A stretch of 64,000 bases of DNA from UBA6183 sp964603255 (GTDB lineage Bacteria > Bacteroidota > Bacteroidia > UKL13-3), in the NCBI GenBank assembly GCA_964603255.1, contig CAZRVA010000002.1:14336-78335 (forward strand), given 5' to 3'. The notes beneath the pieces were generated by a model that did not search any database, was not told where the DNA came from, and saw only the letters and a list, made by a program, of their open reading frames with translations. The first letter of the stretch is position 1, and each line of letters opens with the position of its first letter. Positions 55,801 to 63,432 of the stretch are shown here, piece after piece. The translations under genes and the position numbers were made by a program.

Positions 55801-58694
55801 TAATGAGTATGTTAACAAATTTATTAAGTGGAACGATACTTTCCACAAATGGTGCAGGTTCTCTAAGCACATCAAATACAAGCTCAACTCCTATACCTTC
55901 AAACATCAGTTGGACATTTTCAATTATTTACAACAGTTCATCAACTCAAACTGTCGTTAGTGGTAACTACACTAATCTTAATTGTTCTGGTGGTGGTGGA
56001 CTTAGAATATTGTCAAACTCTGGCGTAATAAGAATATCAGGCGTGTACACACCAGCTACTAATAACACAGTAACTGGCAGCACAGTAGAGTTTAATGGCA
56101 CAGGCAGTCAATCTATCCCAATATCAACCTACAACAATCTAACATCGACTCAAACCGGTTCAAGAACACTTGCAACAGGTACAATTACTGTGCAAGGAAA
56201 CTATATACCGGGTACAAATAGTTATACCGTAACAGGAAATACTATGGTGTTTTCTGGAGCAACACAAAATTTATCTGGTGTATTCAATAATCTTACCCTA
56301 AATACAGCAGGAACAAAAACTGCAAATGGAAACATTGATGTTGCAGGCTCGTTGAATATTGCAACGGGGGTTACGTTAGATTTAACAAACTTGTATTTGT
56401 TAATGGGAACAATTTCGTCAATCACTAATAGCGGTAACATTAAAACTGCAGTTCCAACAACACTTAGTGCTACTCCTATTCCACCGGGTAAAACATGGAA
56501 TGGAACTCTGGAGTTTTCTGGAACAAGTCAACAAACTTTAACCAACGGCACATACAATAATTTGATTGTTAATGGTGGAAGTGTAAAATCAACCTCTGGT
56601 AACGTGATAATAAATGGCACATTAACGTTTACTTCCGGTAAATTAGATATTAACAATACAACCTTAACATTAGGTGGCCAAGTTGTGAATACTGCGAGTC
56701 AAGGACTAAAATCAGGTGGAGATGCAAGCTTAATCATAAACGGAAATCAGTCAAGAACGTTAAGTTTTGATCAAACAACACCTGGTGTAACCAACAAATT
56801 AAACAGCTTTACCAACAATACCTCATCATCAACAACAACAATTGGTAACATGATGCTTATTACTGATGTAATAACACCTACATCTGGCACCATAAATGCC
56901 AATGGTAATATTACATTGTTATCAAATTCAACCAAAACAGCTCGAATAGCACAAGGCACAGGTAACTATATAACAGGTAACGTAAAGGTACAACGCTACA
57001 TTCCGGAAAGTGCCAGAAGGTGGAGATTTGTGTCAAGTCCGGTTAGTAATGCAACAATTGAAGATTGGAGAAATGAAATATTTATTACCGGACCCGGAAC
57101 CGGAAATACAATTGGTACAATTAACACTAATGGCTATGACGCCACACAAAACAATGCACCCGGAATTTATTGGTACAACGAAACCTTAACTACCGGTGAT
57201 TTAAATACAGGCTGGACTGTACCAACAAATACTTCACATGTTTTAGCTCCTGGTCGTGGTTACCGCTTATTTATTAGGGGTGATAGAAGTGATATTAACC
57301 GTATTACCAACGCCAATCTTAACCAAAATGCCGTTACTACTGATCTTACAGGTACTGTTAACATAGGTGATATTACCATGCCGATTACTTTCACCAGCTC
57401 CGGAAACATTAATAATGACGGATGGAATTTAATTGGTAACCCATACCCTTCTCCATTCGATTGGAAAACTTTCCACGAAACAGGAAGATCTGGAAATAGC
57501 GGAACTAATTATACCAATATTGAACCTACCATTTGGGTGCTCGATCCAGTAGAAAACACATACAAGTTTTACAATACGTTATCAAGTGAAGGAACCATTA
57601 CAGATGGTATACTTTCGCAATCACAAGGGTTTTGGGTTAAAGCCACAGGCGCAGGTGCTAGCATCACCTTTAAAGAATCCTTTAAGGTTGATGATGCTCC
57701 TACACAATTATTTAAATCAACACAAGGTGGTGCATTTAAAATTAAGTTAATGAGAGATGCCCTAAATGCGGATGAGTTGTTGATTAAATACATGAACGGA
57801 TCAACCACAAATTTTGAGGCTTATGATGTACTCAAATTAAGTGCTCCTATAATAGTGAGTGCGTGGGGCAACGACAGCATTCATTTGGCTTTATCAACCC
57901 GACCATTAACCACACAAAACGATACCATTAAATTATATGTTAGTGGTTCAAGTGGATCTTACACCATGCAGTTTACAAACAGCGATAAAATTGCTATTCA
58001 AGACCAAGTTTTATTGTTTGATAACTACACCAACAACGTGATTGATTTGAAACAAAATAGCAATTACACGTTTAACATCAACACAAACACACCTGCGACA
58101 TTCGGCTTTAATAGGTTTTATATTGTAGTTGCAAACAACAACCAATTGCCAGTAAAACTATTAACGTTTAACGGTAAAAAAGAAAACAACAACCAAGTTA
58201 AATTAAACTGGACGACAGCGATTGAGCGTAACAGTAACAGATTTGAAGTTGAACACGCAACCGATAATAAAAATTTCAAAACAATTGGTGTGGTTAATGC
58301 TAAAGGCAATAGCAATGTGCTAACCAATTATACATTTGCACACAATAATGCATCAACCATAAACTACTACCGATTAAAGCAAGTAGATGCCGACAATAGC
58401 ATAGAGTACTCTAAGGTGATAATGATTAACTTTAACGAGAATGATGAAATTATACCGGAATCGGTTAAAGTTTATCCTATACCGGCTAAAAATGAAATTA
58501 CGGTTGAGCTGAACAAAGGACAGCAGATTATCGAAATTTCAATCTTCAAATTAGATGGTGTTTTGGTAAATAGCATTCAAACTAATAACCCTAAAGCAAA
58601 GCTAGAAATAAGTGACTTGCCACAGGGAGTGTATGTTTTACAAATAGAAGATGAGTTTGGCGAAATCTTTAAACATAAGTTAATTAAAGAATAA
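52863..58694 (+). CDS. Giant T9SS type A sorting domain protein with tandem duplicated modules
   Basis: A 1943-residue exported protein. The signal peptide NLLFAFLSLFIFQANAQ is cleaved before TKLF. A G8-like opening (GTGSWHDAARWSPSGVPNSTDIVLI) is followed by long strand-rich repeats of the kind YNNLxLNGxxTKTAxGNITVxGxLTI (beta-helix-like, about 200-1300). These include two near-identical 331-residue modules encoded at 53466-54458 and 54459-55451. The shared T9SS region follows (GNVKVQRYI, NEIFITGPGTG, FIRGDRSD, NPYPSPFDW), then LPVKLLTFNG ... YYRLKQVDADN and the sorting domain VYPIPAKNEITVEL ... FKHKLIKE. A surface-adhesin or matrix function is inferred; there is no catalytic motif. Confidence 0.87.
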   Translation: MTRITTYPNLLFAFLSLFIFQANAQTKLFTGTGSWHDAARWSPSGVPNSTDIVLIAAGASITLSSNAICDSVYFQSGSTASALTINNAVKLTINKGIAFSNPTANVTQLLNVGSGELECSGLSMPNLNSGRINRVSVSSGIVTLNGNLSMLGSTSENIIEFSSFGKFRLGGTWTTTGGTFTMGSSTFEYFSNVTQVINSRTYNKLILSGGTKNPSGSVTCNDSLIINAGATLNNSGTASLIMNGVFYIAGTYIEGSTSGSVTLVGLVHVANTGTFQVNVAEIFAIRGGIKNEGTFISGNGTYTFATNNQELSGNKMITFSGGVTVTGITLTAYDSVRINGTFQGTGTFVNQSYLLLMGVTNTITNLNLSSVGNIVEYGAAGNQTVKGSSYKTLRIRGSGTKTANANITVDNLLHIDSGPTLAMSTFLLSLNPSCLTAGNGNLSTANTTSTPIPAGMIWPFNTITYNSASAQTIVNGTYNNLTSSSVARTLSNNGAIIINGVFTPGTGVYTSTNSTVQFNSGGTQTVAAIVGGYNKLILNGGIKNPSGSLICNDSLIINTGATLNNSGTASLTMNGVFFIAGTYIEGSTSGSVTLVGLVHIANTGTFQVNVAEIFAIRGGIKNEGTFISGAGTYTFANNNQELSGNKMITFSGGVTVTGITLTASDSVRINGTFQGTGTFVNQSYLLLMGVTNTITNLNLSSVGNIVEYGAAGNQTVKGSSYKTLRIRGSGTKTANANITVDNLLHIDSGPTLAMSTFLLSLNPGCLTAGTGNLSTANTTSTPIPAGIIWPFTTITYNSASSQTIVSGIYNNLASSNVARVLSSTDTIFIKGTFSPSTGAYTNTGSTVCFNSLSTQNIPSISGGYNRLVIAGGSTKTATSNLVVSNNLFVDAGTTLNMQTYTLTGVSMTNTGSGTIQTSAPSGAFSNGRTWNCSIKYVNPTDQVIITGTYSNLELTGSGTTKTVNGAITVNGNLTIESGVLMSMLTNLLSGTILSTNGAGSLSTSNTSSTPIPSNISWTFSIIYNSSSTQTVVSGNYTNLNCSGGGGLRILSNSGVIRISGVYTPATNNTVTGSTVEFNGTGSQSIPISTYNNLTSTQTGSRTLATGTITVQGNYIPGTNSYTVTGNTMVFSGATQNLSGVFNNLTLNTAGTKTANGNIDVAGSLNIATGVTLDLTNLYLLMGTISSITNSGNIKTAVPTTLSATPIPPGKTWNGTLEFSGTSQQTLTNGTYNNLIVNGGSVKSTSGNVIINGTLTFTSGKLDINNTTLTLGGQVVNTASQGLKSGGDASLIINGNQSRTLSFDQTTPGVTNKLNSFTNNTSSSTTTIGNMMLITDVITPTSGTINANGNITLLSNSTKTARIAQGTGNYITGNVKVQRYIPESARRWRFVSSPVSNATIEDWRNEIFITGPGTGNTIGTINTNGYDATQNNAPGIYWYNETLTTGDLNTGWTVPTNTSHVLAPGRGYRLFIRGDRSDINRITNANLNQNAVTTDLTGTVNIGDITMPITFTSSGNINNDGWNLIGNPYPSPFDWKTFHETGRSGNSGTNYTNIEPTIWVLDPVENTYKFYNTLSSEGTITDGILSQSQGFWVKATGAGASITFKESFKVDDAPTQLFKSTQGGAFKIKLMRDALNADELLIKYMNGSTTNFEAYDVLKLSAPIIVSAWGNDSIHLALSTRPLTTQNDTIKLYVSGSSGSYTMQFTNSDKIAIQDQVLLFDNYTNNVIDLKQNSNYTFNINTNTPATFGFNRFYIVVANNNQLPVKLLTFNGKKENNNQVKLNWTTAIERNSNRFEVEHATDNKNFKTIGVVNAKGNSNVLTNYTFAHNNASTINYYRLKQVDADNSIEYSKVIMINFNENDEIIPESVKVYPIPAKNEITVELNKGQQIIEISIFKLDGVLVNSIQTNNPKAKLEISDLPQGVYVLQIEDEFGEIFKHKLIKE
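53466..54458 (+). repeat. 993-bp in-frame module, copy 1
   Basis: This is the first of two adjacent modules with a period of exactly 993 bp (331 codons). It encodes NKLILSGGTKNPSG ... to the matching point in copy 2. 53862-54151 is identical to 54855-55144, while the beginning of the module shows many substitutions. Confidence 0.9.
54459..55451 (+). repeat. 993-bp in-frame module, copy 2
   Basis: This is the second copy of the 331-codon module (NKLILNGGIKNPSG ...). A third, strongly diverged unit begins at the same offset (GGYNRLVIAGGSTKTATSN), so the gene has grown by repeated tandem duplication. Confidence 0.9.
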
Positions 58695-58717
58695 ACAACT
58701 CTGAAACAAACCATTAG

Positions 58718-58748
58718 CCCGCTTTGCACTTGCTAAAGCGGGTTTTTT
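58718..58748 (+). terminator. Terminator after the giant T9SS gene
   Basis: CCCGCTTT (58718-58725) pairs with AAAGCGGG (58735-58742) around a 9-base loop, then a run of T. It starts about 24 bp after the stop. Confidence 0.88.
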
Positions 58749-58835
58749 ATTGCCTAAAACCTGATTTTTGTTTCTACCCTACTTTTTTAAAATACCCGTT
58801 GTAAATTGCAAGCCATTACAGCTAAATTAAAAACT

Positions 58836-60098
58836 ATGTCGACACAAATAGAAAAACTGATTAAACGTTACGAAGAGAAACAACCGGAAATTGTTTTTGA
58901 ATGGAAAGATAGTGAGACAGAAGCCGAAGGTTGGGTAGTAATTAACTCACTTCGTGGCGGATCTGCCGGAGGCGGAACACGTATGCGGAAAGGATTAAAT
59001 AAACACGAAGTTACTTCGTTGGCTAAAACCATGGAGATTAAATTTACTGTTGCAGGACCTCCTATTGGTGGTGCCAAATCCGGTATTAACTTCGACCCTG
59101 CCGACCCACGCAAAAAAGGTGTGTTAGAACGTTGGTACAAAGCAGTAATGCCATTACTCAAAAACTATTACGGTACCGGTGGTGATTTAAACGTGGATGA
59201 GATTCATGAAGTAATTCCAATAACTGAGCAATTTGGTTTACAACACCCACAAGAAGGCACCGTAGTTGGACATTTTAATCCTGACGAGCAAGGTAAAAAA
59301 CGCATGTTACAAAACTTGCGCGAAGGTGTTTCTAAGGTATTGGATGATGCCCGTTTCTCTCCCGATACCACAAAAAAATATTTAGTTGCAGATATGATTA
59401 CCGGTTGGGGTGTTGCTGAAGCTGTGCGTCATTTCTACGATTTCTGGGGACCAAACTTTGCATACAAACGTGCTATCATTCAAGGTTGGGGTAATGTAGC
59501 TGCTGCTGCTGCTTATTATCTTTCTCAAATGGATGTAATGATTGTTGGTATTATTGATCGTGAAGGTGGTTTATTAAACAACCAAGGTTTTAGCAAAGAC
59601 CAAATTAAGCAATTATTTATTGAGCGTGATGGTAATAAATTATCTCAAGCCACTTGCAAAAAAATGGGGTTTGAGTTTATGCCTTACGATGAAATCAACC
59701 AAAAAATTTGGAGCATTGGTGCTGATATTTTTATTCCGGCTGCTGCCTCACGTATGCTTACCCAAGAGCAGTTAGATACCATGATTGAAAACGACCTTGA
59801 TGTAATTTCGTGTGGTGCTAATGTACCTTTTGCTGATAGCGAAATTTTCTTAGGGCCAATTGGCAACAATGCAGATGACCGTGTAGCTGTGATACCTGAT
59901 TTTATTGCAAACTGTGGTATGGCACGCACGTTTGCCTATTGCATGAGTGAAAACTTTGAACTTAATGATGAAGCTATTTTTAAAGATGCTTCAATAACCA
60001 TTCGCCAAGCATTAATGCGCTTAAATCAATTTAATCCTAAACGCAACGGCTTGTTGAAAAAAGGATTAGAAATGAGTATGGTTAACTTGGTGAAATAA
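58836..60098 (+). CDS. Glu/Leu/Phe/Val dehydrogenase family protein
   Basis: A 420-residue NAD(P)-dependent amino-acid dehydrogenase from the ATG at 58836; an in-frame TTG at 58806 is less likely. The catalytic domain has SLRGGSAGGGTRMRKGL, PPIGGAKSGINFDPADP (catalytic-region Lys81), and GTGGDLNVDE. The Rossmann domain has IQGWGNVAAAAAYYLSQM, and ISCGANVPFADSE follows. It catalyses reversible oxidative deamination of an amino acid to a 2-oxo acid. The substrate (glutamate, leucine or valine type) cannot be fixed, since the specificity residues were not aligned. It lies upstream of kynU. Confidence 0.9.
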   Translation: MSTQIEKLIKRYEEKQPEIVFEWKDSETEAEGWVVINSLRGGSAGGGTRMRKGLNKHEVTSLAKTMEIKFTVAGPPIGGAKSGINFDPADPRKKGVLERWYKAVMPLLKNYYGTGGDLNVDEIHEVIPITEQFGLQHPQEGTVVGHFNPDEQGKKRMLQNLREGVSKVLDDARFSPDTTKKYLVADMITGWGVAEAVRHFYDFWGPNFAYKRAIIQGWGNVAAAAAYYLSQMDVMIVGIIDREGGLLNNQGFSKDQIKQLFIERDGNKLSQATCKKMGFEFMPYDEINQKIWSIGADIFIPAAASRMLTQEQLDTMIENDLDVISCGANVPFADSEIFLGPIGNNADDRVAVIPDFIANCGMARTFAYCMSENFELNDEAIFKDASITIRQALMRLNQFNPKRNGLLKKGLEMSMVNLVK

Positions 60099-60113
60099 GA
60101 AATATTACATTTG
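60087..60113 (+). promoter_or_regulatory. Candidate promoter of the kynurenine operon
   Basis: TACATTTG (60106-60113) matches the Bacteroidota -7 element TAnnTTTG, with TTG at 60087-60089 as a possible -33 element. The spacing is 16 bp, slightly below the usual 17-23. The TTG lies inside the last codons of the dehydrogenase. A transcript starting near 60120 would give a 70-bp leader for kynU. Confidence 0.4.
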
Positions 60114-60188
60114 AAAGTAAATGCTGAATGTTAGGTTGAAAAATCTAGATTCAGCATTTATCGTATTAATAAGTAAGTAATAATAAGC

Positions 60189-61448
60189 ATGCAGTTTGAA
60201 AACACATTGGCATTTGCCCAACAATTAGATAAGGAAGATAAATTGGCTCATTTTCGTAATGAGTTTTATATGCCTAAAAAAGATGGAAAAACCATGATAT
60301 ACTTATGTGGTAATTCCTTAGGGCTTCAACCCAAAAATGCTCGTGCCGCCATAGAACAAGAACTAAACGATTGGGCTGATTTAGGTGTTGAAGGACATTT
60401 TGCAGGCAAAAATCCGTGGATGTATTACCACCATTTTTTAACTGAAAAAGCGGCTAAGGTAGTAGGTGCAAAACCAAGCGAAGTGGTTATCATGAATAAC
60501 CTTACCGCTAACTTGCACTTAATGATGGTGAGCTTTTATCGACCTACAAAAACACGTTATAAAATAATGATGGAAGGCACTGCTTTTCCAAGCGATCAAT
60601 ACGCTATGGAAACTCAAGCCCGTTTTCATGGACTAAATCCGGATGATGCCATTATTGAATTAAAACCACGCGAAGGCGAATTTACTTTACGCACAGAAGA
60701 CATCATTGCTAAAATAAACGAACACAAAGAGGATTTAGCCATTGTAATGATGGGTGGTGTAAATTACTACACCGGTCAGGCCTACGATATGCAAGCCATC
60801 ACAAAAGCTGGTCATGCTGTTGGCGCAAACGTTGGTTTTGATTGCGCACATGCAGCAGGTAACATCAACCTAAAACTACACGATTGGGATGTTGATTTTG
60901 CCGTATGGTGTACTTACAAATATTTAAACTCAGGCCCGGGTGGAACAAGTGGTGTGTTTGTGCATGAGCGTCATGGCAACAACCCTGATTTAATTCGATT
61001 TGCTGGATGGTGGGGACATGATGAGAAAGAGCGTTTCCAGATGAAAAAAGGTTTTAAACCTATGGAGGGCGCTGCTGGTTGGCAGTTGAGTAATGCTCAA
61101 ATTTTTCCAATGGCTATACATAAGGCTTCGTTAGAATTATTTGACCAAGCAGGTATCAAAAACTTACGTGCAAAAAGCGAAACTTTAACAGCCTATTTAG
61201 AGTTTATATTAAATGATTTCAGTGATTACTTAACCGTAATTACACCAAAAACCGCAGCAGACAGAGGTTGTCAGCTTTCCATCATTGTAAAAGAAAATGG
61301 TAAAAAGTTGTTCGATTACCTAGAGGCAAATGGGATTATGCCCGATTGGCGCGAACCTGATGTAATACGTATGAGTCCGGTACCTATGTACAACTCTTTT
61401 GAAGATGTGTACCATATTGGTGAGGCACTGAAAGCATATTTTTCATAA
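60189..61448 (+). CDS. kynU: Kynureninase KynU
   Basis: A 419-residue PLP enzyme that cleaves kynurenine or 3-hydroxykynurenine to anthranilate or 3-hydroxyanthranilate plus alanine. It shows YLCGNSLGLQPKNARA, GKNPWMYYHHFLTEKAAKVVGA, EGTAFPSDQYA, the PLP-lysine motif WCTYKYLNSGPGG (Lys244) and RFAGWWGHDEKERFQMKKGF. With kmo downstream it would channel tryptophan breakdown products towards 3-hydroxyanthranilate, used for NAD synthesis or catabolism. It is separated by 18 bp from the DUF433 gene. Confidence 0.96.
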   Translation: MQFENTLAFAQQLDKEDKLAHFRNEFYMPKKDGKTMIYLCGNSLGLQPKNARAAIEQELNDWADLGVEGHFAGKNPWMYYHHFLTEKAAKVVGAKPSEVVIMNNLTANLHLMMVSFYRPTKTRYKIMMEGTAFPSDQYAMETQARFHGLNPDDAIIELKPREGEFTLRTEDIIAKINEHKEDLAIVMMGGVNYYTGQAYDMQAITKAGHAVGANVGFDCAHAAGNINLKLHDWDVDFAVWCTYKYLNSGPGGTSGVFVHERHGNNPDLIRFAGWWGHDEKERFQMKKGFKPMEGAAGWQLSNAQIFPMAIHKASLELFDQAGIKNLRAKSETLTAYLEFILNDFSDYLTVITPKTAADRGCQLSIIVKENGKKLFDYLEANGIMPDWREPDVIRMSPVPMYNSFEDVYHIGEALKAYFS

Positions 61449-61466
61449 CTTTACTAAAAAATTGGT

Positions 61467-61697
61467 ATGGGTTACAAAAATTATTTAGAGGCTAAAGCGG
61501 ATGTAATGCTCGGAAAACCTGTAATAAAAGGTACGAGAATTACGGTTGAGCTTGTGCTCAAAAAAATGGCGGAAGGAGCAAGTGTTGATAACATTAAAGA
61601 AATGTATCCTGAACTCACATCACAGCAAATTAATGCTTGCATTGAATACGCTTACGATGTAGTAGCAAACGAAGCATTTTTAAATGATGTAGCATAA
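61467..61697 (+). CDS. DUF433 antitoxin
   Basis: A 76-residue protein of the DUF433 family: GKPVIKGTRITVELVLKKMAEGAS and EMYPELTSQQINACIEYAYD are the conserved blocks of this helical DNA-binding family. DUF433 genes are commonly paired with DUF5615 PIN-like toxins. Here the toxin ATG overlaps the DUF433 stop (TAATG, 61695-61699). It is intact. It lies between kynU and kmo. Confidence 0.88.
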   Translation: MGYKNYLEAKADVMLGKPVIKGTRITVELVLKKMAEGASVDNIKEMYPELTSQQINACIEYAYDVVANEAFLNDVA

Positions 61698-62044
61698 TGG
61701 TAATTCTGGCTGATTAAAACATCGAGCATGAGCTGATAACAAAGTTGAAAGAACATTTTGATGTTATTTCAATTTATGAGTCGCACAGAGGAGCGTCAGA
61801 CACAGAAATTGCTAAACTCGCTGTAAAACAAAATGCCATCATACTTACAGAAGATAAAGATTTTGGAGATTTAGTTTTTATTCATCAAAACAATCACCTG
61901 TCGGTAATACTTCTGAGATACACATATAGCGAAAGAAACGAATTACATGAAGTACTCATTAATTTATTGAAACAAAAATCATTTGAATTAATGGGTAAGT
62001 TTACTACTGTTACAAGTAAAAAAATACGAACTCGGAACTTATAA
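61697..62044 (+). pseudogene. DUF5615 PIN-like toxin, interrupted by an in-frame TAA
   Basis: Read from the ATG at 61697, the frame is MVILAD-stop-NIEHELITKLKEHFDV and then continues open: SHRGASDTEIAKLAVKQNAIILTEDKDFGDLVFIH ... to 62044. This matches DUF5615 (the usual start is xxILADENI, followed by GASDxEI and TEDKDFG). The stop at 61715-61717 falls where the family has the conserved Glu of LADEN, a one-base change from GAA. The remaining 99 codons could only be expressed from a TTG at 61745. The nuclease is therefore predicted dead or truncated, unless the stop is a sequencing error. Confidence 0.85.
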
Positions 62045-63369
62045 TGACACAAAAAATTACCATCATAGGCGGAGGTTTAGCCGGAAGTTTAGCAGCCATT
62101 TATATGGCAAAACGTGGATTTGAAGTGAACCTTTTTGAGCGCAGACCAGATATGCGCAAAACGAATATTTACCAAGGTAAATCCATTAACTTAGCTTTAA
62201 GTACACGGGGTTTACATGCACTTGAAAAAATTGGTTTAGATAAAGAAATTTTGGCTGATGCGATACCAATGACCGGCAGAATGATGCATAGCAAAACAGG
62301 TGAACTAAGTTATCATCCGTACGGTAAAAACGGACAAGCCATTAACTCTGTATCGCGCGGTAGATTAAATCAAAAGTTGATTGAATTGGCTGATGAGTTT
62401 CCAAACATCACCATTTATTTTAACAGTAAATGTATTGATGTGGATGTAAACAAAACCACAGCTACTTTTGAGTTGGAAGATGGATCACACAAAACCGTTA
62501 CCAGCGATAGAATTTTAGGAACTGATGGTGCTTTTGCAGCAACACGTGGCAAAATGCAAACCAGCGAACGTTTTAACTACTCGCAAAGCTATTTACATGT
62601 TGGCTACAAAGAATTAGAAATTCCTGAAGGACCAAACGGTAAATTTATGATGGAGAAAAACGCTCTTCATATTTGGCCAAGAGGCAGTTTTATGATGATT
62701 GCTTTGCCCAACCCGGCAGGTGATTTTACATGTACGTTGTTTTTGCCTTACGAAATGTTTGAGCAGATTAAAACAGACGCAGACATTAAATCGTTCTTCG
62801 AAAAAGAATTTCCGGATGCTATGGCTATGATGCCAACTTTATTGGATGATTACAAGCGTAACCCAATAGGCAATTTGGTTACCGTAAAATGTTATCCTTG
62901 GATTAAAGAAGATAAGTTAGCACTTGCAGGTGACGCTGCTCATGCTGTTGTTCCGTTTTACGGCCAAGGCATGAATTGCAGTTTTGAAGATATTGTAGTG
63001 CTTGATAACATGATTGAAAAGTATGGCGATAATTGGAACAAAATTTTTGATGAGTATCAAAAAGAACGTAAACCCAATGCCGATGCGATTGCTGATTTAG
63101 CTGTTCAAAATTATTATGAAATGGCCGACAAAGTGGGCGACAAACATTTCTTACATAAAAAACACATCGAACACGAACTAACCGAATTGTATCCTGATAA
63201 ATTTAAATCGCAATACGAACTTACCACATTTAGTTTAAGCGGTTACAAATACGCCTGGGATCAAGGACAGAAAAACGATGTATTACTCGAAAAAATAATT
63301 GCTGATGGTGCCGAAGAGAAAATAAAAGATGCATCCTACATGGAGCAACTTTGGCATTTGATTGCTTAA
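62044..63369 (+). CDS. kmo: Kynurenine 3-monooxygenase Kmo
   Basis: A 441-residue FAD-dependent enzyme that hydroxylates kynurenine to 3-hydroxykynurenine. FAD-binding motifs are IIGGGLAGSLAAIYMAKRGFE (GxGxxG from Gly9), GRLNQKLIELA, TDGAFAATRGKM and LALAGDAAHAVVPFYGQGMNC. The C-terminus YKYAWDQGQ is typical. Its ATG overlaps the stop of the toxin remnant (TAATG), so its translation was probably coupled to the toxin gene. It forms a pathway with kynU upstream, and a terminator follows. Confidence 0.95.
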   Translation: MTQKITIIGGGLAGSLAAIYMAKRGFEVNLFERRPDMRKTNIYQGKSINLALSTRGLHALEKIGLDKEILADAIPMTGRMMHSKTGELSYHPYGKNGQAINSVSRGRLNQKLIELADEFPNITIYFNSKCIDVDVNKTTATFELEDGSHKTVTSDRILGTDGAFAATRGKMQTSERFNYSQSYLHVGYKELEIPEGPNGKFMMEKNALHIWPRGSFMMIALPNPAGDFTCTLFLPYEMFEQIKTDADIKSFFEKEFPDAMAMMPTLLDDYKRNPIGNLVTVKCYPWIKEDKLALAGDAAHAVVPFYGQGMNCSFEDIVVLDNMIEKYGDNWNKIFDEYQKERKPNADAIADLAVQNYYEMADKVGDKHFLHKKHIEHELTELYPDKFKSQYELTTFSLSGYKYAWDQGQKNDVLLEKIIADGAEEKIKDASYMEQLWHLIA

Positions 63370-63383
63370 TGATTATAAAACCA

Positions 63384-63409
63384 AACCGCAGGCAACTGCG
63401 GTTTTTTTG
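63384..63409 (+). terminator. Terminator of the kynurenine operon
   Basis: AACCGCAG-GCAA-CTGCGGTT hairpin followed by TTTTTT, 15 bp after the kmo stop. Confidence 0.9.
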
Positions 63410-63432
63410 TGCCTATTTATTAACTTACACTT

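Noticed and set aside
52863..58694. Several leftward frames of 60-110 codons
   Set aside because: All are antisense shadows of the large T9SS repeat gene, and their translations repeat with the 993-bp duplication.
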